From CAVQGZ01 sp964400785 (GTDB lineage Bacteria; Actinomycetota; Actinomycetes; Jiangellales; Jiangellaceae): a stretch of DNA of 64,000 nt. The notes under the pieces are model-generated. The model was not told the origin of the DNA, searched no databases, and was given only the letters and a program-made list of their open reading frames with translations. The stretch covers positions 1 through 64,000 of the forward strand of contig CAYNWB010000006.1 of assembly GCA_964400785.1 (NCBI GenBank), in the 5' to 3' direction. Shown in pieces: positions 57,333 through 64,000 of the stretch (its first letter is position 1; each line of letters opens with the position of its first letter). The position numbers and the translations under genes were made by a program.

Positions 57333-59395
57333 CAGCCGGCCTGGGCCGCCATCTCGGCCCGACGGGCCAGGGCGAGGTCACGGATACGAACCAGGTCGTC
57401 GTCGGTGTAGACGCCGTTCACCCCGGAGATCGTGGCCAGCCGCATGCCGTGCTTGAGCCCCAGCCGGTAGATCTCCTTGACCTTCTCCCACTCGATGTTG
57501 CGCCCGACGGTGTAGGTCTCGTAGCGGCCCTCGAGCGCCAGCACGACGGTCTCGGCAAGGCAGGCGTACGCGACGCCGGGCGGCAGCCCGATGCTCTTCA
57601 TGTGGACGTCACCGGGCAGCTCGATCTCTCCGGACTCGATGACCAGCACGTCGGGGCGTTTCGCCACGTCCTCCGCCGACAGGTCGAGCGGGCGAGCGAC
57701 GTCGGTGATCACGCAGCCGGGCTTGACGGCCATGATGTCGAGCACCCGCTTGCCGGCCCCCGAGGTGGCGGTGACGATCAGGTCCATCTCCGGCAGCGCA
57801 CCCTCGGGTGTCGCGGCCACGTGCACGTCGGCACGTGGGTTGTCGCGCTCGATGTCGTGCTTGAGCGCCAGCAGCTTGGCGGTCTCGGGAGAGACCAGCC
57901 AGAGCTCGTCGCTGGCCAGGGCCAGCAGCCGAGAGCACACCGAGCCGATCGCCCCCGTCGCCCCGACGACCATGGCCTTTCCCTTGATGCGGCCGTGCTC
58001 GTCGAACTCGGCGATGCCGAGGCGTTCGAGTGCGTCGTGCGCGGCCCACAGGGCCCCCGAGGCCGAGTAGCTGTTGCCCGTGGTGATCGGCAGGGGTGCT
58101 CTCTTCGCGACAGTGACGCCCGCGTCCCCGACCACCTTGGTGAAGGCACCGAGCCCCATCACCTGAGCGCCGAGCTTCTTCGCCGTCTCTGCAGCCTGCA
58201 GCAGCCGTGCGTAGGTGAACTCGGGGCTGTGGGCCATGAGCTCCTTCGGGGTGCCACCGACCGTGATCAGCCACCCCTCGGCCTCGGCGCCGGTGGGCGA
58301 GGTGATGCCCGTGACATGGCTGTAGGTGAACGGCGGCATGTATGCCAAGGCCTTCTCCACAGCATCCATCACCGGCGATGGGGCGACCTTCGCGATCGTG
58401 TTGAGCGGCTCGACCGTGCGGAAGAACTCCTGCGACAGGGGGTGGATCACGAAGGCGAACCGGCTCTTGCGCTTCGGTCCGTTCGGGTAGAGCAGTCGGG
58501 GCTGCAGACCCGCGGCGACGATCATGTCGAGCAGGTCGTCGTTGGTGAGCCGCCCTGGGCTGGACGAGATCGCCATCATCATGGCCTCGAGCGTTGCCGC
58601 GTTGACGGTGACGGAGAACGGCTGGGGCGTGGAGTCGAGCACCATGTCGACCCCGCGGCTGCCGAGCTCGGCCAGCCGATCGTCCGAGATCGCTGACGTG
58701 ATCAGGGTCTTGCCGGCAAGGTCTTCGAGGCCGAAACCGATCAGCTCGTCGTAGGTGGCGACGACCACGTCGGCGTCACGGGCAGCCTTGCGGGCACGAG
58801 CGTGGCTGGCCCACTGCCCGGGCGCCTTGATCTGCGCCTGCAGCGGCCCGGGGAGCCGACGGATGGAGCGCAGGCCGACGTCGGCGGCGAGGCCGAGTGC
58901 GGGGTTGGAGTCCATCTTCGCCGGCAGGTCGAACCGCAGCAGCGGGTCGGAGAACTCCAGGTTCTGCGTGTACTCGCGCAGGATGCGCGTGGTGCGGTCG
59001 TGGTTCAGCCCGCCCAGCACGACCGTGCGCGCATTGGTGAAGAAGCCCGGCATCTCGGTCTGCACGTGGCGGATCGCCCACTCCTGCAGCACGTCGCGCA
59101 GGGCATGCCCGTCCGACACCGGTACCGCGTCGGTGGCCCGTTTCACGGTCTCGACGGCTTCGAGCTCGCCGTCGTAGAGGCCGGCGGCGCGTGCCTCGCG
59201 AATCCCGGTGACGGCGATCGCGTCGGCGTCCTCGGCCCACTTCGTCACGAGTGACTCAGCGGCCTTCACGTCACCGTTCGTGCCCAGGCGCACCAGTCGG
59301 AACTCACGGTTGAGAAAGGTGACGTTCTCGTCGAAGTCACGCTCCGAACCGGTCAGGCTGACGTTGACGACGAGGGTCGGGGATGTGGTCTGCAT
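57332..59395 (-). CDS. Acyl-ACP-reductase-like oxidoreductase with N-terminal extension
   Basis: The C-terminal part (about residues 385-687) resembles cyanobacterial long-chain acyl-ACP reductase. It has LGAFTKVVGDAGVTV, ITTGNSYSASGALWAAHDA, the NADPH loop VVGATGAIGS near residue 475, and YACLAETVVLALEGRYETYTVGRNIEWEKV. Cys612 matches the acyl-enzyme cysteine of the cyanobacterial protein, and AE(T/A)xxLxxEG follows in both. The first 380 residues match no family I can name. They contain a possible second nucleotide-fold region (DADVVVATYDELIGFGLEDL) and make the protein twice the length of the cyanobacterial one. ATG 59395 has AAGGAG five bases upstream. Fatty aldehyde formation is inferred, not certain. 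Confidence 0.7.
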   Translation of the reverse strand: MQTTSPTLVVNVSLTGSERDFDENVTFLNREFRLVRLGTNGDVKAAESLVTKWAEDADAIAVTGIREARAAGLYDGELEAVETVKRATDAVPVSDGHALRDVLQEWAIRHVQTEMPGFFTNARTVVLGGLNHDRTTRILREYTQNLEFSDPLLRFDLPAKMDSNPALGLAADVGLRSIRRLPGPLQAQIKAPGQWASHARARKAARDADVVVATYDELIGFGLEDLAGKTLITSAISDDRLAELGSRGVDMVLDSTPQPFSVTVNAATLEAMMMAISSSPGRLTNDDLLDMIVAAGLQPRLLYPNGPKRKSRFAFVIHPLSQEFFRTVEPLNTIAKVAPSPVMDAVEKALAYMPPFTYSHVTGITSPTGAEAEGWLITVGGTPKELMAHSPEFTYARLLQAAETAKKLGAQVMGLGAFTKVVGDAGVTVAKRAPLPITTGNSYSASGALWAAHDALERLGIAEFDEHGRIKGKAMVVGATGAIGSVCSRLLALASDELWLVSPETAKLLALKHDIERDNPRADVHVAATPEGALPEMDLIVTATSGAGKRVLDIMAVKPGCVITDVARPLDLSAEDVAKRPDVLVIESGEIELPGDVHMKSIGLPPGVAYACLAETVVLALEGRYETYTVGRNIEWEKVKEIYRLGLKHGMRLATISGVNGVYTDDDLVRIRDLALARRAEMAAQAG

Positions 59396-59450
59396 CCTCA
59401 CTCCTTGAGCTCGCTGACCGATGAGGACGAGACGACTCTAGACACCCCGA

Positions 59451-60398
59451 TCAGGTGAGCGCTCGGGCCAAGAGTCCCGCGCTGTCGGTCTGCTCGGCCG
59501 ACACGTCCCACAGCTCGCGCGCCGTCTGCTCGTCCCTCGCGGCCTGCGAGCGTCCCACCCGCGTCGGCCCTCCTCGGGACTCCCGCCAGCTGTCGGGGCC
59601 GAAGTACTCGTCGCCGCGGACGTCGGGCATCGTGGCCGCGTACAGCTGGGGCAGTGCTCCATCGGCAGCGGACTGCCCGAGCAGCGCGTTGGCGACGTTG
59701 GTGAGGGCGCGACCGACCACGTTCTGGGCGTACGCCGGGCCGGCGTGCTGCAGGTTCGTGGCCGCGTATCCAGGGTGCGCCGCGGCCACGACCAGGCTCG
59801 CCCCCGCACTCCGGGCCCGTCGCTGCAGCTCGGAGGTGAACAGCAGGTTCGCCAGCTTGGACGCGCCGTAGGCGGGCCAGGGCGAGTAGGAGCGGTGCTC
59901 GTAGTGCAGGTCGTCCGGCTGCACCGAGCCCATGCGGTGCGCGGCGCTCGACACGTTAACGACGCGTGGGTCGGGCGCGGCCAGCAGCAGCGGCAGCAGC
60001 CCGGCGGTGAGGGCGAAGTGGCCCAGGTGGTTGGTGCCGATCTGGGTCTCGAAGCCGTCCTCGGTGCGACCGAAGGGCGGCGCCATCACGCCGGCGTTGT
60101 TCACCAGGACGTCGAGGGCAGGCACGCGACCGGCCACGTCGGCGACGGCTGCCCGCACCGAGGCCAGCGACGCCAGGTCGAGGCGCACAGGCTCGGCCGA
60201 TCCTCCGTCCGCAGCGGCGGCGCCGACCCGCTCGACCGCGGCGGCCGTGCGGGCCTCGTCTCGACCGGCGACCAGCACGCGCGCACCACGACCCGCGAGT
60301 GCTGCGCCCGTCTCGAGCCCGAGGCCGGAGGTGGCACCGGTGACCAGCACCGTCCGACCCGACATGGCAGGGGCGTCGGCAACGTTCCAGCGAGGCAT
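59451..60398 (-). CDS. Short-chain dehydrogenase/reductase (retinol dehydrogenase-like)
   Basis: This 315-residue SDR has TGATSGLG (cofactor loop), AGRDE with Arg favouring NADP(H), VNNAGVM, VNVSSAAH and YGASKLANLLF. This is the pattern of the RDH/WW-oxidoreductase-like subgroup, which often reduces hydrophobic aldehydes or ketones. ATG 60398 fits the family start. It lies upstream of the acyl-ACP-reductase-like gene on the same strand, 55 bp apart. An aldehyde-to-alcohol step is conceivable but not shown. Confidence 0.87.
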   Translation of the reverse strand: MPRWNVADAPAMSGRTVLVTGATSGLGLETGAALAGRGARVLVAGRDEARTAAAVERVGAAAADGGSAEPVRLDLASLASVRAAVADVAGRVPALDVLVNNAGVMAPPFGRTEDGFETQIGTNHLGHFALTAGLLPLLLAAPDPRVVNVSSAAHRMGSVQPDDLHYEHRSYSPWPAYGASKLANLLFTSELQRRARSAGASLVVAAAHPGYAATNLQHAGPAYAQNVVGRALTNVANALLGQSAADGALPQLYAATMPDVRGDEYFGPDSWRESRGGPTRVGRSQAARDEQTARELWDVSAEQTDSAGLLARALT

Positions 60399-60505
60399 GA
60401 GCCCCAGTGTCGACGACACGCCGACGACGCGCCAGCCGGGTCTTGTGGACGAATCACACCGGTGGCACTATCGAACGCTCGTTCGACTGCGGAGGTGACC
60501 CACGG

Positions 60506-61666
60506 GTGGCAGCACAGGCCCGCCTGGCAGACCTTCCGCCGACCCCGGACGGAGCGACGCTGACGCTGCCGGTGGTGTGCGCAACCTCCGCAGACATGTC
60601 CGGAGCCGTCCGCCACCCCGTCCAGATCCACCCGGACTGGTCGGTGTCGACTCCACACGACCTCGAGGCAGAACGCGTCGCTGCGGCCTTCGGCGGCTAC
60701 CTCTCGTGCCTGCACCTCGTCGACGCTGTCGTCCCCGTCGTCAGGCAGACCCTGCAGCGGCACGCCCGGCGCAGCCCCCCGCGGCTTCGCCGAGGAGCCC
60801 GTGGGACGTGGCGCGGGCGACCCTCGGTCGCCGCGGCATGCTGCCGTCCCCTGGACACCGCTGCGGCTGCCGCCGCTCATCTGCGCAGCGTCGAGCATGC
60901 GATCGCCCGCTCGGGAGGTCATCCGATGCTGGTCGCAGCCGTCGCCGACCGCCTGCTGTCGCTGCATGACGCAGCAGGCTCGTTCCGGCTCGACGAGCAG
61001 CAGGTGCGTGACCTGCGTCGGTGCGTGCTCGGCGAGAACGGTCCCGTCGGTGTCTGGGACGCGGGCCTGCACCCGCAGGTGGTCGTGGCGATCCACGACC
61101 ACGTGGTCGGGCCCGAGGGCCCTGCGCTGCCCGAGGCGCTGTACCTCGGCGTGGTCGCACGCCGGCCGGACCTCGACTGGATGGCCGAGACGGTGGCTGC
61201 GGCCCGTGCCCCGCAGCTGGCCGAGTGGCTTGCCTGGACGCAGACTCCGCTGGACACGAGGCATCGGGACGCGCGTGCGGGGTGGCTCGCCACGGGCGTC
61301 CCACGCACGTGGATCGAGCAGCTGAGCACTGCCGGCTACGGCCCCGGCGACGCCGAGCGCCTGGCCCGGCACACACGTCGGGGTGTCGTCGGGGCCAGCC
61401 GGATGCTGCTGGCGTGGGTGCACGCCGGGTGCCGACCGACGACCGACGACCTGCTCGAGCTGGTCGCATCGGGTGTGCCCCCGTGGTACGAGCCGTCCCG
61501 CCCGGCCATCGCGCGCCTGCAGGCCGGCCTCGGCGCGCTCGCTGAGCGCTACACCCTCACAGAGCTGGGGCTGCGACTGGCACGCGAGGGAACGGCGCCG
61601 GCTGCGCAGGCCGCCATCCGTGCAGCACAGGCATCGACACCGCAGGTACGAGAGGAGTGCGCATGA
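60506..61666 (+). CDS. Unknown protein, first gene of a MoxR-VWA operon
   Basis: This protein of about 386 residues is not recognised. It is rich in Ala, Arg and Leu and looks alpha-helical; the C-terminal half shows repeated helical hairpins (residues about 190-370, e.g. LAEWLAWTQTPLDTRHRDARAG, APAAQAAIRAAQASTPQ) that could form a HEAT-like scaffold. GTG 60506 has GGAGG ten bases upstream and is preferred over 60407, which overlaps the divergent SDR. Its TGA overlaps the next ATG (ATGA), so it is made together with the ATPase and probably works with it. Confidence 0.7.
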   Translation: MAAQARLADLPPTPDGATLTLPVVCATSADMSGAVRHPVQIHPDWSVSTPHDLEAERVAAAFGGYLSCLHLVDAVVPVVRQTLQRHARRSPPRLRRGARGTWRGRPSVAAACCRPLDTAAAAAAHLRSVEHAIARSGGHPMLVAAVADRLLSLHDAAGSFRLDEQQVRDLRRCVLGENGPVGVWDAGLHPQVVVAIHDHVVGPEGPALPEALYLGVVARRPDLDWMAETVAAARAPQLAEWLAWTQTPLDTRHRDARAGWLATGVPRTWIEQLSTAGYGPGDAERLARHTRRGVVGASRMLLAWVHAGCRPTTDDLLELVASGVPPWYEPSRPAIARLQAGLGALAERYTLTELGLRLAREGTAPAAQAAIRAAQASTPQVREECA

Positions 61667-62790
61667 GAGGACGCGACCGGTACGAGGCGCTGCTGGAGGC
61701 CGTCGGCGTGACGATCGCCTCGAGGGTGCCGTTCCTGCTGTGGGGCGCCCCGGGCGAGGGCAAGACGGCTGTCGTCGAGTCGGCGGCCGAGCACGGCTGG
61801 CACGTGGAGACGCTCATCGTGTCGCACCACGAGCCGAGCGACTTCGCCGGCCTGCCGGTGGTCGCACCCGGTGGCTCGGTCACCCTGGCCCCGCCCGCCT
61901 GGGCCCGACGCCTGGCCGACCACGACGGCCCCTCGATCGCCTTCTTCGACGAGTGGACCACCGCCGCGCCCGCCGTCCAGGCGGCGGCGCTGCGTCCCCT
62001 GACGCACTACGAGGTCGGCGCGTTGCGCCTGCCGCGCACCGTGTCGTTCGGGGCAGCCGCCAACCCCACCGACGTGGCCACGGCAGGGTGGGAGCTCGCG
62101 GCTCCCACGGCGAACCGCTTCTGCCACCTCGACTGGTCGATGCCGCTGGAGGTGTACGCGGAGTCACTGGTCGCGGGCACCTGGCCGACGATCACGATGC
62201 ACCCGCACCCGGCGGCTCACGACGCCGAGGTGTCACGAGCCCGCGCCCTGGTCGCCGGCTACGTCCGCGTTCGGCAACAGCTCTCGGCCGTTCCGACGGA
62301 CGCGGCCTCGCGAGGCAGGGCGTTCCCCACCCCGCGCACGTGGGACTACGCCGCGCGGCTGCTGGGCATGGCCCGCGCCGTCGGCGCCGGCGAGGAGGCA
62401 GTCCGGCTGCTGGTCGCGGGCTGCATCGGCGCCCCCGCCGCGCACGAGTTCTTGACCTGGGTCGGCAACCAACAGCTGCCCGACCCCGAGGCCCTGCTGG
62501 CCGACCCGAGTGCCGCCGCCTTCGCCGGAATGCGCGCGGATCGGGCATTCGCCACGCTGCAGGCTGTGCTGTCCGCCGTCGTCAGCGACCTCACGCCGGC
62601 CCGGTGGACCGCCGCTGTCGAGGTGTGTGCTGCCGCGGCCGACCAGGTCGGGGTCGACGCCGCGGTGCCGGTGGTGCGCGCGCTCATGCGGCCGGGGGTT
62701 CGGCCCCCAGGCGCATCGCTGCCCCGCGGCATCATGACCTTTCGCGCGCCCCTGGCGCTGGCCGGGCTGCTCGGCGACTCTGCCGCATGA
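61663..62790 (+). CDS. MoxR-type AAA ATPase
   Basis: This 375-residue P-loop ATPase has Walker A GAPGEGKT (Lys34), Walker B IAFFDEWT, sensor 1 FGAAANPTD and an arginine-rich segment GWELAAPTANRFCHLDW, as in MoxR AAA+ proteins. MoxR ATPases act as chaperones that load cofactors or remodel complexes together with VWA proteins. AGGAG precedes ATG 61663 by five bases. It overlaps genes on both sides (ATGA at each junction), so stoichiometric production of three partners is likely. Confidence 0.9.
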   Translation: MRGRDRYEALLEAVGVTIASRVPFLLWGAPGEGKTAVVESAAEHGWHVETLIVSHHEPSDFAGLPVVAPGGSVTLAPPAWARRLADHDGPSIAFFDEWTTAAPAVQAAALRPLTHYEVGALRLPRTVSFGAAANPTDVATAGWELAAPTANRFCHLDWSMPLEVYAESLVAGTWPTITMHPHPAAHDAEVSRARALVAGYVRVRQQLSAVPTDAASRGRAFPTPRTWDYAARLLGMARAVGAGEEAVRLLVAGCIGAPAAHEFLTWVGNQQLPDPEALLADPSAAAFAGMRADRAFATLQAVLSAVVSDLTPARWTAAVEVCAAAADQVGVDAAVPVVRALMRPGVRPPGASLPRGIMTFRAPLALAGLLGDSAA

Positions 62791-64000
62791 TCGACCTCGA
62801 CCGGCTCGCCGCTGCCAAGCTGTGGCTGACGAGCGACCAGGGCGATCTTCCCTACCTGTCGGCGGCCCTGTACTCGCTGCACCCGGTCTCGTCCACCGAG
62901 GTGGCCACGATCTGCGCCGACACCGACTGGCGCATCTACGTCAATCCGTCCTGGGTCTGCGCTGCGGCCGTCCCCGAGATCGCCGCTGAGCTCGCCCACG
63001 TCACCTGGCACCTGCTCTGCGACCATGCCGGGCGGGCGGGCTCCATGCTCGTCACGGCGAGCACGGCACGGCACTGGCGCGACGCCACCGACGTCACCGT
63101 CGCAGAGACGCTCGACGCCTGCGGGCTGCGTCATGCGCTGGCGGGCGCTGCGGATCACGGCCTGCGCGCCGGTCGTTCGGCCGAGGAGCACTTCGCCGTG
63201 CTGTCGCGGCTGCCGCCCTCGACCGCCGAGGCCCGCGCAGAGCCCGACGAGCACAGCGAGCAGGCGGACGAGCGGTGCGGCAGCGCCGCGGATGGCCTGG
63301 TGCGCGACTACGAGCTGCCTGCGTCCGCCGACGTCCCCGCCGTCGGCACGGTGCAGGCCGAGCAGATCCGCAGGCGCGTCGCCATCGAGTTCCGCGAGCA
63401 CGTCACGAGCCGGGGCACGCACCCCGGACAGGCGCTGCGCTGGGCATCGGCCATCCTCGAGCCTGTCGTGCCCTGGCACCAGGTACTGGCGGCGGCCGTT
63501 CGGCGCGCGGCCGGCTGGGCCAACGGGCACACCGACTACACCTATACCCGGCTGTCGCGTCGTCAGTTCGCGGTTCGCGACGTGGTGCTGCCCGCCACCC
63601 GCCGACCCCTACCGACACTGGCGATCGTCGTCGACACCTCGGCCAGCGTCGACGACGGCATGCTCGGCCAGGCGCTCGGCGAGGTGGACGGCGCGATCGC
63701 GGGGCTCGGGGTGCCCGGCGAGCAGGTCACGGTGCTGGCGTGCGACGCCGCCGTGAGCACGGTGCAGCAGGTGCGCCGTGCCCGAGACGCGCGGCTCGGT
63801 GGCGGGGGTGGCACCGACATGAGGCAGGGCATCGACGCTGCCGCCAGGCTGCGTCCGCGACCCGACGTGCTCGTCGTGCTCACCGACGGCTACACGCCCT
63901 GGCCGCAGAACCCACCCGCAGGCATGGCCATGGTGGCTGCCCTGCTCCATCGGGCCGACACCGCGGCGCCGCCGGCTCCGGGGTGGGCCGTCACGGTCGA
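62787..64000 (+). CDS. VWA-domain protein with metallopeptidase-like N-terminus (3' truncated)
   Basis: The frame runs from ATG 62787 to the window end, so the C-terminus is missing. The N-terminal half matches the putative metallopeptidase domain of DUF2201 proteins, but the usual HExxH reads ELAHVTWHLLCDH, lacking the glutamate, so peptidase activity is doubtful. A von Willebrand A domain begins near residue 280: VVDTSASVDDG (MIDAS DxSxS), GGGGTDMRQG and VVLTDGY. Such proteins pair with MoxR ATPases; the ATGA overlap with the upstream ATPase gene confirms the coupling. Confidence 0.87.
   Translation, partial: MIDLDRLAAAKLWLTSDQGDLPYLSAALYSLHPVSSTEVATICADTDWRIYVNPSWVCAAAVPEIAAELAHVTWHLLCDHAGRAGSMLVTASTARHWRDATDVTVAETLDACGLRHALAGAADHGLRAGRSAEEHFAVLSRLPPSTAEARAEPDEHSEQADERCGSAADGLVRDYELPASADVPAVGTVQAEQIRRRVAIEFREHVTSRGTHPGQALRWASAILEPVVPWHQVLAAAVRRAAGWANGHTDYTYTRLSRRQFAVRDVVLPATRRPLPTLAIVVDTSASVDDGMLGQALGEVDGAIAGLGVPGEQVTVLACDAAVSTVQQVRRARDARLGGGGGTDMRQGIDAAARLRPRPDVLVVLTDGYTPWPQNPPAGMAMVAALLHRADTAAPPAPGWAVTV

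Overview
The window is a gene-dense stretch (no gene-free interval above 300 bp) of a high-GC chromosome with frequent GTG starts and many start/stop overlaps. Protein content points to an actinobacterium, probably of the Nocardioidaceae/Propionibacteriales type: a Zmp1-like M13 peptidase, a 13E12-type DUF222/HNH nuclease under a mycobacterial-type LexA box, paired PafB/PafC-like WYL regulators, PspC and ThrE. The lineage is inference from protein style only. No rRNA, tRNA, CRISPR array, integrase or transposase was recognised.

Left end (1-14 kb): the 3' part of a PfaA-like iterative polyketide synthase (ketoreductase, then dehydratase) is followed 11 bp later by a single-chain 1,850-residue acyl-CoA carboxylase with the domain order of eukaryotic acetyl-CoA carboxylase. 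Facing them on the minus strand are a MacB/LolCDE-type ABC exporter pair and a 4'-phosphopantetheinyl transferase, next to an M13 metallopeptidase. Together these can supply malonyl extender units, activate carrier domains, build an acyl chain and export a product. This is the best candidate for an undescribed biosynthetic system here.

14-20 kb: a universal stress protein is divergent from pflB-pflA (pyruvate formate-lyase and its activase). Then comes a minus-strand run: PspC, an adenosine-specific kinase family protein, an amidohydrolase, a GNAT acetyltransferase and a nucleobase deaminase. The GNAT gene is interrupted by a scaffold gap and 65 bp of unrelated sequence that looks like an assembly artefact.

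20-34 kb: an acyl-CoA dehydrogenase converges on an operon of two SulP transporters and a GH65 phosphorylase. An SDR converges on a sphingosine-1-phosphate-lyase-like decarboxylase plus FGGY kinase pair. Upstream are a LexA-box-controlled DUF222/HNH gene and a secreted, membrane-anchored EEP phosphohydrolase.

34-46 kb: a plus-strand series encodes a membrane-anchored sulfoquinovosidase, a patatin, a ThrE exporter and MetZ. A minus-strand series encodes a 28-residue membrane peptide, a fused 5-oxoprolinase, a PAP2 phosphatase and two WYL regulators.

46-64 kb: LysE exporter, NTF2-like protein, HrpA helicase, Na+/H+ antiporter, DUF697 GTPase, GMC oxidoreductase with a cysteine cluster, and a small caspase-fold-like protein. 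These are followed by DUF309, an operon of a 687-residue acyl-ACP-reductase-like protein with a methyltransferase, an SDR, and a translationally coupled operon of an unknown protein, a MoxR-type AAA ATPase and a VWA protein that runs off the window end.
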